A stretch of DNA of 51,139 bases from the NCBI GenBank assembly GCA_023260655.1, contig JALQUU010000015.1, positions 1 through 51,139 of the forward strand, given 5' to 3'. The stretch comes from Paracoccaceae bacterium. Its GTDB lineage: Bacteria; Pseudomonadota; Alphaproteobacteria; Rhodobacterales; Rhodobacteraceae. Positions within the stretch are counted from its first letter, which is position 1; every line of letters begins with the position of its first letter. Of this stretch, positions 12,836 through 22,762 are shown one piece after another. The position numbers and the translations under genes are program-made. The notes beneath the pieces are model-generated. The model had not been told where the DNA came from. It did no database searches and was given only the letters and a program-made list of their open reading frames with translations.

Positions 12836-14616
12836 TCCGCACCCCGCTCCGCCCGCTTGCCCGCATCCTCGAAGCCCGCGCCCGCGGCGAGAACCCCGAC
12901 GCGATCGAACGCGAGAACTTGCGCCTGCGCCATGAAGGCCTGCGCGACAGTGACCGCTCCCGCGCCGAAAGCCGCCTCTTCGTGCTGGGCCTCTGCTTCT
13001 TTGCCGCTTTCGCCACCATCGGCGTGCGCATGGGCGTTCTGGCCTCCACGCCGCCCGTCGAGCCGCGCACCTCGTCCGCAGGCGTCGAAATCGCCACCCA
13101 ACGGGCCGAGATCGTGGACCGCCAAGGCCGCCTTCTGGCCACCAACCTCGAAACCTCCGCGCTTTATGCGCAGCCGCAAACCATGGTCGATCCGGCCCGC
13201 GCCGCCCAAGAACTCGCGCGTATTTTCCCCGATATGAAGGTCGAGGATCTTCTGGAGGATTTCACCGGAAAGCGGAAATTCCTCTGGGTTCGCAAGGTCT
13301 TGTCGCCTGAGCAGATCCAGGCCGTGCATGATATTGGCGAACCGGGGCTTCTTTTTGGCAACCGTGAAATGCGCCTTTACCCGAATGGCGCGCTGGCCTC
13401 GCATATCCTTGGCGGGGCCTCTTTCGGGCGCGAAGGCGTGAACGCCGCCGAAGTGATCGGCACCGCAGGCGTCGAGAAGATGTTCGACGACCGCCTTCGC
13501 GATCCGGCCAAGGCCGCAGAGCCGCTGCAACTGTCCATCGACCTCACCATCCAATCCGCGATGGAGCAGGTTCTGGCCTCTGGCATGGGGCTGATGAACG
13601 CCAAGAGCGCGGCTGGCATCCTGATGGATGTGCATACGGGCGAAGTGATCGCGCTGGCCTCGCTCCCTGATTTCGACCCGAACGACCGCCCACCGCCCCC
13701 GACCAAGGGAAGCCCGTCCGACAGCCCGATCTTCAATCGCGCGGTGCAGGGTGTTTACGAGCTTGGCTCCACCTTCAAGATTTTCACTGTCGCGCAAGCG
13801 ATGGAACTGGGCCTCGTGAACCCCGAGACCATCATTAACACCGCCTCGCCCATGCAATGGGGCAAGCACAAAATCCGCGATTTCAAGAACTACGGCCCCA
13901 CGCTTTCGGTGGAAAAGGTCATCGTGAAATCCTCCAACGTCGGCACCGCCCGCATCGCCCAGCAGATCGGCGCGGAACGCCAGCAGGAGTTCCTCCGTTC
14001 GCTCGGCATGATGGAAGCGACGCCGCTGGAAATCGTCGAAGCCAAAGGCGGCAAGCCCCTCCTGCCGAAGAAATGGCCGGAAATCACAACCATGACCGTG
14101 TCTTACGGCCACGGCATTTCCACCTCGCCGCTGCACCTCGCGGCAGGCTACGCGATGATCGCCAATGGCGGCACCAAAGTGACGCCCACGCTTCTGCGCC
14201 AAGGCATGCCGCAATATGGTGAGCGCATCATCTCCGAACAAACCGCTGCCGCCGCTCGCCAGATGCTCCGCCACGTGGTAACAGAAGGCACGGCCTCCTT
14301 CGGTGAAGTCTCGGGCTATGAAGTGGCGGGTAAAACCGGCACTGCCGACAAGCCGAAAGAAACCGGCGGCGGCTATCACAAGGACAAGGTGATCGCCACC
14401 TTCGCCTCTATGTTCCCTGTCTCGGACCCGAAATACGTGCTGATCGTCACGCTCGACGAGCCCGTGAACACGATGGGCACCGAAGCGCGCCGCACCGCAG
14501 GCTGGACAGCAGTTCCCGTGGCCGCCGAGCTTATTCGCCGCGTTGCCCCGCTTCTCGGTCTCAAACCCCAGATTGAACCCAGCCGTCTCGCTGATATAAA
14601 GCTCACATCTAACTAA
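12832..14616 (+). CDS. ftsI: penicillin-binding protein 3, septal peptidoglycan transpeptidase FtsI
   Basis: 594 residues starting at TTG, which overlaps the ftsL stop as TTGA. One membrane anchor lies near 45-65. A pedestal domain precedes the transpeptidase domain with S313-T-F-K (catalytic serine), S367-S-N and K501-T-G. It cross-links new peptidoglycan at the septum together with FtsW. The N-terminal cytoplasmic part is about 45 residues, with many charged residues, typical of alphaproteobacteria. Residues around KLTSN close the protein 15 bases before the murE ATG. Confidence 0.96.
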   Translation: MIRTPLRPLARILEARARGENPDAIERENLRLRHEGLRDSDRSRAESRLFVLGLCFFAAFATIGVRMGVLASTPPVEPRTSSAGVEIATQRAEIVDRQGRLLATNLETSALYAQPQTMVDPARAAQELARIFPDMKVEDLLEDFTGKRKFLWVRKVLSPEQIQAVHDIGEPGLLFGNREMRLYPNGALASHILGGASFGREGVNAAEVIGTAGVEKMFDDRLRDPAKAAEPLQLSIDLTIQSAMEQVLASGMGLMNAKSAAGILMDVHTGEVIALASLPDFDPNDRPPPPTKGSPSDSPIFNRAVQGVYELGSTFKIFTVAQAMELGLVNPETIINTASPMQWGKHKIRDFKNYGPTLSVEKVIVKSSNVGTARIAQQIGAERQQEFLRSLGMMEATPLEIVEAKGGKPLLPKKWPEITTMTVSYGHGISTSPLHLAAGYAMIANGGTKVTPTLLRQGMPQYGERIISEQTAAAARQMLRHVVTEGTASFGEVSGYEVAGKTGTADKPKETGGGYHKDKVIATFASMFPVSDPKYVLIVTLDEPVNTMGTEARRTAGWTAVPVAAELIRRVAPLLGLKPQIEPSRLADIKLTSN

Positions 14617-14630
14617 GTGTGGGGTGTTTC

Positions 14631-16115
14631 ATGGCTCAGGCCACCAAATCTCTGGCAGAACTCGGTCTGACTGCCAGAGGCGGGCGCGATGCGCGGATTA
14701 CGGGGCTGGCGGTTGACAGTCGCGATGTGCGCGCGGGGTTCCTTTTCGCCGCACTCCCCGGAACGAAAGTCCATGGTGCGAGCTTCATTCCCACAGCCCT
14801 CGCACAAGGGGCCACGGCCATTCTCACAGATGCGGAAGGCGCAGCGCTCGCCGCAGCGGCCATCGAAGCCGCCAAAGCCGCGCTCGTGATCGCCGAAGAC
14901 CCGCGCGGCGCGCTTTCGGCCACTGCCGCGCTCTGGTTCGGCGCGCAGCCTGCCACGATGGTGGCTGTCACCGGCACGAACGGCAAGACCTCCGCTTCCA
15001 CCTTCTGCCGCCAGCTCTGGATGGCGATGGGCCATGCGGCGGTGAACTTGGGCACCACGGGCGTTGAAGGCGCATGGGAACTGCCTTTGAAGCACACTAC
15101 GCCCGAGCCGATCACCCTCCACCGCGCGCTATCCGAAGCCGCCTCCCACGGCATTACCCATGCCGCGATGGAAGCCTCTTCGCATGGCCTTGACCAGCGC
15201 CGCCTTGATGGCGTGCATCTGAGAGCGGCAGGCTTCACCAATTTCACCCAAGACCACCTCGATTATCACCACACGTTCGAGGCCTATTTCGACGCCAAGA
15301 TGGGGCTTTTCGAGCGGGTACTACCCGAAGAGGGCGTGGCGGTCGTTAATATCGACTATCCCAAGGGCTTCGAAGTGGCGCAACGTGCTGTTGCGCGGGG
15401 CCAGCGGGTGATCCGCACAGGCCGCGCCCCCGAAGCCGATCTGCGCCTTGATGCGCAGCGCTTCGACGCCACCGGGCAGAACTTGCGCTTCGTCTGGCAA
15501 GGCCGCCCGCATCAGGTACGCCTCAATCTGATCGGCGGTTTCCAAGCCGAAAACGTGCTTGTGGCTGCAGGCATGGTGATCGGGGCAGGGGCTCCGGCGG
15601 GTGATGTCTTCGCCGCAATGCCCAAGCTCACCACTGTGCGCGGCCGGATGCAACTCGCCGCCACGCGCTCCAATGGCGCGACGGTGTTTGTCGATTACGC
15701 CCATACACCCGATGCGGTCTCCACTGCGCTCAAAGCGCTTCGCCCGCATGTGATGGGCCGCCTTGTGGCGATCATCGGAGCAGGGGGCGACCGTGACCGC
15801 ACCAAGCGCCCCTTGATGGGCCAAGCCGCCGCTGCGAATGCCGATCTGGTGATCGTCACCGACGACAACCCCCGCTCGGAAGATCCCGCCTCGATCCGCG
15901 CCGCCGTTCTCATGGGCTGCCCCGACGCGATGGAAGTGGGCGATCGTGCCGAAGCCATCCTGCGCGGCGTCGATGCTCTGGAGCCGGGCGATGCGCTTCT
16001 CATCGCCGGAAAAGGCCATGAAAGCGGGCAAACCGTGGGCGACACGGTCTTCCCCTTCGATGATGTCGAACAGGCCAGCGTCGCCGTGGCCGCGCTTGAC
16101 GGGAGACTGGCATGA
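14631..16115 (+). CDS. murE: UDP-MurNAc-L-Ala-D-Glu:meso-DAP ligase MurE
   Basis: 494 residues from ATG 14631; an in-frame GTG at 14619 would add four residues. It adds the third stem-peptide residue to UDP-MurNAc-dipeptide in the cytosol. ATP-binding TGTNGKTS at 114-121, the histidine-rich EASSHGLDQ and FTNFTQDHLDYH blocks, and DNPR at 412-415, the signature for meso-diaminopimelate selection. The cell wall is therefore predicted to be of DAP type. Its stop overlaps the murF start (ATGA). Confidence 0.96.
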   Translation: MAQATKSLAELGLTARGGRDARITGLAVDSRDVRAGFLFAALPGTKVHGASFIPTALAQGATAILTDAEGAALAAAAIEAAKAALVIAEDPRGALSATAALWFGAQPATMVAVTGTNGKTSASTFCRQLWMAMGHAAVNLGTTGVEGAWELPLKHTTPEPITLHRALSEAASHGITHAAMEASSHGLDQRRLDGVHLRAAGFTNFTQDHLDYHHTFEAYFDAKMGLFERVLPEEGVAVVNIDYPKGFEVAQRAVARGQRVIRTGRAPEADLRLDAQRFDATGQNLRFVWQGRPHQVRLNLIGGFQAENVLVAAGMVIGAGAPAGDVFAAMPKLTTVRGRMQLAATRSNGATVFVDYAHTPDAVSTALKALRPHVMGRLVAIIGAGGDRDRTKRPLMGQAAAANADLVIVTDDNPRSEDPASIRAAVLMGCPDAMEVGDRAEAILRGVDALEPGDALLIAGKGHESGQTVGDTVFPFDDVEQASVAVAALDGRLA

Positions 16116-17557
16116 CCGCCCCCCTCTGGACCTCCGCTGACGCCGCCGTCGCCACCAAAGGCCGCGCCACCACCGAATGGGCCGCCAATGGCGTTTCCAT
16201 CGACACCCGCACGCTGAAACCGGGCGATCTTTTCGTCGCCCTCAAAGCCGCCCGTGACGGTCATGATTTCGTAGCGCAAGCCTTGGCCAACGGCGCTGCC
16301 GCCGCGCTCGTCACCCATGTGCCAGAAGGCGTGCCGGAAACCGCGCCGCTTCTCATCGTTGAGGATGTGCAAACCGCACTCGAAGCCTTGGGCATCGCAG
16401 GCCGCGCCCGCGCGAAAGCCCGCGTGGTGGCGGTTACAGGTTCGGTCGGCAAGACCTCCACCAAGGAAATGCTGCGCGCCGTGCTCTCGGGGCAGGGCAA
16501 GACCCACGCCGCAGAAGCCAGTTATAACAACCACTGGGGCGTGCCCCTCACCCTCGCGCGCCTGCCGCTAGACGCCGATTTCGCCGTGATCGAGATCGGC
16601 ATGAACCACCCCGGCGAGATCGAACCGCTCGCCAGAATGGCCCGCCCGCATGTGGCGATGATCACTACCGTCGCCGCCGCGCATCTCGAAGCCTTCGAGA
16701 ACCTTAATGGCATCGCCATCGAGAAAGCGGCGATCTTCGAAGGCGTCGAAGAGGACGGCACCTGCCTCTTTAACGGCGATCTTGACCTCAAACTCATCCG
16801 CACCATCGAAGGCGCGGCTTGGGCCACGGGCCAGAAAGTGCAGCGCTTCGGCGCTTCCGAGGAATGCCAATATCGGCTTCTCGATGTGCGCCTCACCGAT
16901 GAAGCCACCATCGTGCAAGCCGAGCTTCTCTCTGGCCCGCAGATATTCAAGCTCTCGATCCCCGGTCGCCATTTCGCCGCCAATGGCCTCGGCGTGCTGG
17001 CCGCAGCCGATGCCTTCGGCCTCGACACCACGCTCGCCGCTCGCGATCTGGCGCTCTGGCTCCCGCCCGCAGGGCGCGGAACCCGCGAACGCATCCAGCT
17101 TGACCTCGTGCAAGACGACCAAGCCTTCCACCTGATCGACGACGCCTTCAACGCCAACCCCACCTCGATGGGGGCCTCGCTTGAAGTTCTCGCCGCCGCC
17201 CATCCCGAAGATGGCGTTGGCCGCGTCGCCAAAGGCCGCCGCATCGCGGTTCTGGGCGATATGCTTGAACTCGGCCCTGAAGAAATCGCGCTGCACCGTG
17301 GCCTCGCCAATCTTCCCTTCCTCGACGGCATCGACAAGATCCACTGCGTCGGCCCCCGCATGCAGCGCCTATGGGAAATCCTGCCCAAGGAAAAGCGCGG
17401 CGACTGGTCCGAAACGGCCCCCGAAATGGCCGCTCGCGCCCACCGCCTTATTGACGCAGGCGATGTTGTGCTGGTGAAAGGCTCTAAAGGCTCCAAAGTC
17501 AGCCTAGTGGTTGACGCGCTCCGCAAACTCGGCCAATCGGCCCCTCAAGCTGAATAA
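16112..17557 (+). CDS. murF: UDP-MurNAc-tripeptide:D-Ala-D-Ala ligase MurF
   Basis: 481 residues. It adds D-Ala-D-Ala to finish the UDP-MurNAc-pentapeptide. The Mur ligase fold is visible with TGSVGKTSTKE at 109-119, NNHWGVPLTLARLP, EIGMNHPGEI, and DAFNANPTSM, followed by a C-terminal Rossmann-like domain with AVLGDMLELGPEE. The substrate comes from Ddl, encoded further down the same cluster. Forty bases separate it from mraY. Confidence 0.96.
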   Translation: MTAPLWTSADAAVATKGRATTEWAANGVSIDTRTLKPGDLFVALKAARDGHDFVAQALANGAAAALVTHVPEGVPETAPLLIVEDVQTALEALGIAGRARAKARVVAVTGSVGKTSTKEMLRAVLSGQGKTHAAEASYNNHWGVPLTLARLPLDADFAVIEIGMNHPGEIEPLARMARPHVAMITTVAAAHLEAFENLNGIAIEKAAIFEGVEEDGTCLFNGDLDLKLIRTIEGAAWATGQKVQRFGASEECQYRLLDVRLTDEATIVQAELLSGPQIFKLSIPGRHFAANGLGVLAAADAFGLDTTLAARDLALWLPPAGRGTRERIQLDLVQDDQAFHLIDDAFNANPTSMGASLEVLAAAHPEDGVGRVAKGRRIAVLGDMLELGPEEIALHRGLANLPFLDGIDKIHCVGPRMQRLWEILPKEKRGDWSETAPEMAARAHRLIDAGDVVLVKGSKGSKVSLVVDALRKLGQSAPQAE

Positions 17558-17597
17558 CCCCGCCTCACTCACTGGGGATGCAAGAAGGACGTAACGA

Positions 17598-18680
17598 ATG
17601 CTTTACTGGTTGACCGCACTTTCCGACGGGGGCGACCTCTTCAACCTCTTTCGCTACATCACGTTCCGCGCGGGCGGAGCCTTCCTCACTGCGCTCCTCT
17701 TCGGCTTCATCTTCGGCCAGCCGCTGATCAATGTGCTGCGCCGCAAGCAGGGCAAAGGCCAGCCGATCCGCACCGACGGCCCCGAAGGCCATTTCGTCAA
17801 GGCAGGTACCCCCACGATGGGCGGCCTCCTGATCCTCACTGCGCTCCTCTTCTCCACTCTCCTCTGGGCGCGTCTCGATATCGCCTTCGTCTGGCTCATC
17901 CTCTTCGTCACTATGTCCTTCGGCCTCATCGGCTTCTGGGACGATTACGCCAAGGTCTCGAAGCAAAACACCAAAGGCGCACCGGGCCGTGTGCGCTTTG
18001 GCCTGGGCCTCCTGATCGCTGCCATCGCAGGCTACTGGGCCGCGCATCTGCACCCCGCCGACCTGACGAACCAGCTCGCGCTCCCGATCTTCAAGGATGT
18101 GCTTCTGAACCTCGGTTTCCTCTTCGTGCCCTTCGCCATGATCGTGATCGTTGGTGCCGCAAATGCTGTGAACCTCACCGACGGGCTCGACGGCCTCGCC
18201 ATAATGCCCGTGATGATCGCGGCGGGAACGCTAGGCATCATCGCCTATGCCGTGGGCCGCGTCGACTTTACCTCCTATCTCGACGTGCATTACGTGCCGG
18301 GCACCGGTGAAATCCTGATCTTCGTTATGGCGCTCATCGGCGGTGGCCTCGGGTTCCTGTGGTATAACGCGCCGCCCGCTGCTGTGTTCATGGGCGACAC
18401 AGGCTCGCTCGCTCTCGGCGGCGCACTCGGTGCCATCGCGGTCTGCATCAAGCACGAGATCGTTCTCGCCATCGTCGGCGGTGTTTTCGTGGTCGAAGCC
18501 CTCTCGGTGATCATTCAGGTAGCCTATTTCAAGCGCACCGGAAAACGTGTTTTCCTCATGGCGCCGATCCATCACCACTATGAAAAGAAGGGCTGGAAAG
18601 AGCCGCAGATCGTGATCCGCTTCTGGATCATCTCGCTCATCCTCGCGATGATCGGCCTTGCCACGCTGAAAGTCCGGTAA
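17598..18680 (+). CDS. mraY: phospho-MurNAc-pentapeptide transferase MraY
   Basis: 360 residues and about ten transmembrane helices. Transfers phospho-MurNAc-pentapeptide to undecaprenyl phosphate, making lipid I at the inner membrane. [29 protein letters not shown] (192-201), [15 protein letters not shown], and the histidine cluster HHHYE at 325-329 are the family's catalytic motifs. Its 5' part is close to the consensus MLYWL start of proteobacterial MraY. A 226-base gap with a large inverted repeat follows. Confidence 0.97.
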   Translation: MLYWLTALSDGGDLFNLFRYITFRAGGAFLTALLFGFIFGQPLINVLRRKQGKGQPIRTDGPEGHFVKAGTPTMGGLLILTALLFSTLLWARLDIAFVWLILFVTMSFGLIGFWDDYAKVSKQNTKGAPGRVRFGLGLLIAAIAGYWAAHLHPADLTNQLALPIFKDVLLNLGFLFVPFAMIVIVGAANAVNLTDGLDGLAIMPVMIAAGTLGIIAYAVGRVDFTSYLDVHYVPGTGEILIFVMALIGGGLGFLWYNAPPAAVFMGDTGSLALGGALGAIAVCIKHEIVLAIVGGVFVVEALSVIIQVAYFKRTGKRVFLMAPIHHHYEKKGWKEPQIVIRFWIISLILAMIGLATLKVR

Positions 18681-18758
18681 CAACAAAAGGCGGGGACTTC
18701 CCCAAAGCCATTCACTCCGGAGCGACGCCGCCTGAGCAGAGCGAAGGCCGCATGGCGT

Positions 18759-18830
18759 CTCTCCGAGCGCCCGTCCGCCCCCGGGCGGGCGCTTCGCGCT
18801 GTTTCCGCCCGCGGACGGTCCCTCGGAGAG
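18759..18830. repeat. long nested inverted repeat between mraY and murD
   Basis: Outer arms CTCTCCGAG (18759-18767) and CTCGGAGAG (18822-18830), then inner arms CCGTCCGC (18771-18778) and GCGGACGG (18811-18818), then a central GCGCCCG/CGGGCGC hairpin. A structured intergenic element inside the dcw operon; there is no T-run, so a simple terminator is unlikely. Confidence 0.7.
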
Positions 18831-18906
18831 TGTTGCGCATCGCGCACCCTCTTCCCCTTTCCCCCATCCCCCTTTATCCCTTCCCCTACCACAAACGGAG
18901 GCGCGC

Positions 18907-20310
18907 ATGATCCCGGTTCAGGGTTTCGAGGGTAAATCAGTGGCTGTTCTGGGCCTTGGCCGCTCCGGCCTTGCCGCCGCACGCGCCTTGAAAGCCGGCG
19001 GCGCGCATCCCGTGCTCTGGGACGATAACCCCGCCGCCCGTGAGAAAGCCGAAGCCGAAGGCTTCGAAACCCGCGACCTCTCCCGCCAAGGCGCATTCGA
19101 TGGCATCGCCTGCCTCGTCACCTCGCCCGGCATTCCGCATCTCTACCCCGAACCGAACCGCGTGATCGCCGCCGCGTGGGAAGCCGAAGTGCCTGTCGAT
19201 AACGACATCGGCCTCTTCTTCCGTTCCCTTGGCCATCAAGGATGGGACGATTTCGACCAGCCGCCGAAAGTCGTCACCGTCACCGGATCGAACGGCAAAT
19301 CCACCACCTCCGCCCTCATCCACCACATCCTTTCCGAGGACGGGCGCGAGAGCCAGTTGGCTGGCAATATCGGCCGTGGCGTTCTTGATATCGACCCGCC
19401 CGGCGACGGCGGCGTCGTGGTGCTCGAACTTTCCTCATACCAGACCGATCTGGCCCGCGCGCTCACTCCCGATGTGGCCGTGTTTTCCAATCTCTCGCCC
19501 GACCATCTGGACCGCCACGCAGGCATGGGCGGCTATTTCGCAGCCAAGCGCCGCCTTTTCGCCGAAGGCGGGCCAGACCGCGCCGTGATCGGCGTCGACG
19601 AGCGCGAAGGCCAGTGCCTCGCGAACCAACTCTCCGAAGGGGCAGGGGACGACCGCGTTATCCGCGTTTCCTCCGCCCGCAAACTCGCAGGCCCCGGCTG
19701 GCTCGTCTTCGCCCGCAAGGGCTTCCTCACCGAATGGCGCAAAGGCCGGCAAGTTGCCGCGATCGACCTGCGCGAGATGAAGGGCCTCCCCGGTGCGCAT
19801 AATCACCAGAACGCCTGCGCCGCCTATGCCGCCTGCCGCGCCCTTGGCCTCTCGCCCCGCGCCATCGAAGCGGGCCTCGCAAGCTACCCCGGCCTGCCGC
19901 ACCGCTCGCAAACCATCGCCGAGGCGCGCGGCATCCGCTTCGTGAACGACTCGAAAGCCACCAATGTCGATAGCGCCTTGAAAGCCTTGGAGGCCTTCCA
20001 GAATATCCGCTGGATCTGCGGCGGGCTAGAGAAGGAAGGCGGGCTTTCGGGCCTGAAACCGGGCCTTCCCAATGTCAGGAAAGCCTATGTGATCGGCCGC
20101 GAAGCCGCGAAATTCGCCCTCCAGCTTGACGGCACCGAAGTGGAAGTATGTACCACGATGGAACGCGCCGTTGCCCAAGCAATCGCCGAGGCGGAAGCAG
20201 GCGATGTGGTCCTTCTAGCCCCCGCCGCCGCCTCCTTCGACCAATATGACAACTTCGAAAAACGCGGCGACGATTTCGTGGCCCGCGTGAAAGCGGCTCT
20301 CGGCCCATGA
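18907..20310 (+). CDS. murD: UDP-MurNAc-L-alanine:D-glutamate ligase MurD
   Basis: 467 residues. Adds D-glutamate to UDP-MurNAc-L-Ala. [15 protein letters not shown] forms the N-terminal UDP-binding Rossmann domain; TGSNGKST at 126-133 binds [20 protein letters not shown] and [16 protein letters not shown] are MurD-specific blocks; [19 protein letters not shown] closes the C-terminal domain. A run of purines, GGAGGCGCGC, precedes the ATG. The stop overlaps the next gene by four bases. Confidence 0.97.
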   Translation: MIPVQGFEGKSVAVLGLGRSGLAAARALKAGGAHPVLWDDNPAAREKAEAEGFETRDLSRQGAFDGIACLVTSPGIPHLYPEPNRVIAAAWEAEVPVDNDIGLFFRSLGHQGWDDFDQPPKVVTVTGSNGKSTTSALIHHILSEDGRESQLAGNIGRGVLDIDPPGDGGVVVLELSSYQTDLARALTPDVAVFSNLSPDHLDRHAGMGGYFAAKRRLFAEGGPDRAVIGVDEREGQCLANQLSEGAGDDRVIRVSSARKLAGPGWLVFARKGFLTEWRKGRQVAAIDLREMKGLPGAHNHQNACAAYAACRALGLSPRAIEAGLASYPGLPHRSQTIAEARGIRFVNDSKATNVDSALKALEAFQNIRWICGGLEKEGGLSGLKPGLPNVRKAYVIGREAAKFALQLDGTEVEVCTTMERAVAQAIAEAEAGDVVLLAPAAASFDQYDNFEKRGDDFVARVKAALGP

Positions 20311-21440
20311 TCCCGACGCCCTCGGACACTACTCTGGCCGCGCTCCATCGCGCCATTGCCGCCGAGGGCGACCCCATCCGCCGCGCCGAATTGCGCCTCC
20401 TCGCCGCCCGCGCGCTGCGCCAGTTGGGCGCGTTCCAAGCCACCCGCGAAGCGCTCGAAACCGCCCGCATCGAGGCATCCGACCATTCCCAGATCCAACG
20501 CTCCCTCGGGCTCGAACTGTTCCGCACGGGCCAAGTCACCGAGGGGCTCACGCTTTACGATCAAGGACGCTGGCAGCTTGAAAGCCACGGCAAATACCGC
20601 CGCCCGTTCAGCGCGCCCTATTGGAAGGGCGAAGCCGTGAAAGGCCGCCGCCTCCTTCTCTGGGCCGAGCAGGGGATCGGCGACCAGATCATGCAAGCCC
20701 GCATTCTTTCCCGCCTGTTGGCAGAAGGGGCCGAGATCACGCTCGAAGCCGATCCGCGCCTTTTCCCGCTCCTCGGCCCGCTCGCCGCCCGGATTACCTG
20801 TGTTCCCCAAACCGTTCCGGCCAGCCCCGCGCTGCAAAACGCGCGTTTCGACTGGCAATCCTCGCTCTTCTCCGCTTGGCGCTTCGTCGAAAACCCGACC
20901 GCAGCCGGCCAGTGCCTTCACGCCGACCCCAAACTCTCCAAACGCTACCGCAACGCATGGGCCAAGATGGGCACGGCGCTGAACGTGGGCCTCTCGTGGC
21001 ATAGCCGCGCCGAAGCCACAGGCGCGCTCCGCTCCATAACGCCCGAGGCCTTGGCCCCGCTCTCCGCTCGCCCTAAAACGCGCTTCTACTCGCTGCAATA
21101 TGGCCAGCCCGACCTCACCGCCTTCTCGCAAGCTTTCGGTGCACCGCTCCTGTCGGATCCGTCTGTCGATCCGCTGGCCTCGCTCACCGAACAGGCCGCG
21201 CAAATCGCCGCCCTCGATCTCGTCATCACCATCGACAATGCCACGGCCCATCTCGCAGGGGCGCTTGGCGTCAAAACCTGGCTCCTCCTGCCGAAAGGTT
21301 CGGAATGGCGGTGGGGTACGCGGCTCTTCGAAACCGCCCTCTACCCCTTGGTCCGCCTCTTCCGCACCCCAGATTTCGGCCAATGGGGCGCAGCGCTCTG
21401 GCGGCTGGCGGAAGAATTCCGCGCATATCAAACGCCATAA
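20307..21440 (+). CDS. TPR / glycosyltransferase-9-like protein inside the dcw cluster
   Basis: 377 residues, ATGA-coupled to murD. The N-terminal 85 residues look like TPR helices ([29 protein letters not shown]). The rest resembles the GT9/heptosyltransferase-like module often found behind TPRs in alphaproteobacteria: [42 protein letters not shown], and [27 protein letters not shown]. The last block is the usual acceptor/nucleotide-sugar site pattern. No signal peptide or membrane helix was seen. It is not one of the classical dcw genes. Whether it transfers a sugar, or to what, is unknown; its coupling to murD suggests an envelope-related substrate. Followed by two opposite-strand genes. 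Confidence 0.7.
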   Translation: MIPTPSDTTLAALHRAIAAEGDPIRRAELRLLAARALRQLGAFQATREALETARIEASDHSQIQRSLGLELFRTGQVTEGLTLYDQGRWQLESHGKYRRPFSAPYWKGEAVKGRRLLLWAEQGIGDQIMQARILSRLLAEGAEITLEADPRLFPLLGPLAARITCVPQTVPASPALQNARFDWQSSLFSAWRFVENPTAAGQCLHADPKLSKRYRNAWAKMGTALNVGLSWHSRAEATGALRSITPEALAPLSARPKTRFYSLQYGQPDLTAFSQAFGAPLLSDPSVDPLASLTEQAAQIAALDLVITIDNATAHLAGALGVKTWLLLPKGSEWRWGTRLFETALYPLVRLFRTPDFGQWGAALWRLAEEFRAYQTP

Positions 21441-21522
21441 CCAAACCAAAAACGCCATGCCGATCCCCGTGACATTCACGAAGAACCCTAAGCACAACCT
21501 ATGAAAAATCCGTCAACGCGCG

Positions 21523-22683
21523 TCAAAAAGCGCTTGCGTTGATCCCGTCTGCCGCCGCCACCGCCGAGGCCCAGGCCCATTGGAAGTTATACCCGCCAAG
21601 CCAGCCCGTCACATCCACGCATTCGCCAATGAAATAAAGCCCCGGCACCGATTTCGACATCATGGTCCGGCCGTCGATCCCTTTGGTATCCACTCCCCCC
21701 ACAGTCACCTCCGCCGTCCGGTAGCCTTCTGTGCCCGACGGTTTCAGCCGCCACGCCCCCAAACCCGCGACAAGACCTCGCAAGTCGCTATCGCGCTGCT
21801 CCGCCATCGGCCCTTTCGGCATATCGAGCGTCTCGACAAACCGCGACGGCAATCGCTGCCCCAGCACCGTGCCCACCATCTTCTTGCCCGATGTCTTCTT
21901 TTCGCCGAGAAGCCACGCGCCTGCGTCGAACCCCGGAAAAAGGTTCACCGCAATCTCCTCGCCTTCGCGCCAATAGGAAGACGCCTGCAACACCGACGGC
22001 CCCGAAAGCCCGCGATGGGTGAAAAGCAGCGCCTCTTCGAAACTCTTGCCACCCGCCGAGACCACCGAAGGCAAGGCAATCCCCGCCAAAGCCGCAAACC
22101 GCCCCTCCGGAAAGGTGAACGGCACCAACCCCGCCCGCGTCTCGGTCACCTGATGGCCGAACTGCGCGGCAATCTCGTAGGCAATCCCCGTGGCCCCCAT
22201 CTTCGGGATGGACTTCCCTCCGGTCGCCACCACAAGGCTCTTCGCCCGAACCTCCTGCCGCTGCCCTTCGCGCTCCAGAACCAGCCGGAATCCTTCGCCG
22301 ATCTCGATCACAGAGGTGGAAAGCCACAGCTCCGCCCCCGCCATCTCCGCCAAAAGCATATCGACGATCTGCGTGGCCTTGCCGTCGCAGAAAAGCTGCC
22401 CCAACGTCTTCTCGTGCCACGCGATCTTGTACTTCTCGACCAGCGCCAGAAAATCCCGCGGGCTATAACGTGCCAAAGCCGATTTGGCGAAATGCGGATT
22501 CGCGCTCAGGAAATTCTGCGCTCCGGTGCCGAGATTGGTGAAATTGCACCGCCCTCCACCGGAGATCCGGATCTTCTCCCCCGGCGCGCGCGCGTGATCC
22601 ACCACCAGCGTCCGGCCCTGAAGCCGCCCCGCACACATGAGGCCCGCGGCCCCGGCTCCCAAGATGACCGTATCAAATTCCAT
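21523..22683 (-). CDS. FAD-dependent flavoprotein, HI0933/BaiN family
   Basis: 386 residues. N-terminal dinucleotide fold FDTVILGAGAAGLMCAGRL, then GEKIRISGGGRCNFTNLG, the signature of the HI0933/BaiN family, and a second glycine motif SLVVATGGKSIPKMGATG. The C terminus has YFIGECVDVTGWLGGYNFQWAWASA, typical of the family. Members are flavin reductases or oxidases of uncertain substrate. ATG at 22683 is chosen where the Rossmann strand begins; the frame is open further upstream without homology. It lies against the direction of the dcw operon. Functional details cannot be inferred. Confidence 0.85.
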   Translation of the reverse strand: MEFDTVILGAGAAGLMCAGRLQGRTLVVDHARAPGEKIRISGGGRCNFTNLGTGAQNFLSANPHFAKSALARYSPRDFLALVEKYKIAWHEKTLGQLFCDGKATQIVDMLLAEMAGAELWLSTSVIEIGEGFRLVLEREGQRQEVRAKSLVVATGGKSIPKMGATGIAYEIAAQFGHQVTETRAGLVPFTFPEGRFAALAGIALPSVVSAGGKSFEEALLFTHRGLSGPSVLQASSYWREGEEIAVNLFPGFDAGAWLLGEKKTSGKKMVGTVLGQRLPSRFVETLDMPKGPMAEQRDSDLRGLVAGLGAWRLKPSGTEGYRTAEVTVGGVDTKGIDGRTMMSKSVPGLYFIGECVDVTGWLGGYNFQWAWASAVAAADGINASAF

Positions 22684-22731
22684 AGCATTCGAATGCCCCG
22701 TTCCCGGATGGCCTGCAAGCCATGCTTTCGC

Positions 22732-22755
22732 TTTTGGAAATATCTCGAGGGTGAG
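22732..22755 (+). repeat. dispersed intergenic repeat, GGAAATATCTCGAGGG type
   Basis: TTTTGGAAATATCTCGAGGG, between the flavoprotein gene and the nosR remnant. A degenerate copy lies on the other side of nosR at 24002. Confidence 0.55.
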
Positions 22756-22762
22756 TAGCGCT

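Noticed and set aside
12760-14379. Long minus-strand open frame opposite ftsI
   Set aside because: Antisense shadow; ftsI on the plus strand has all penicillin-binding motifs.
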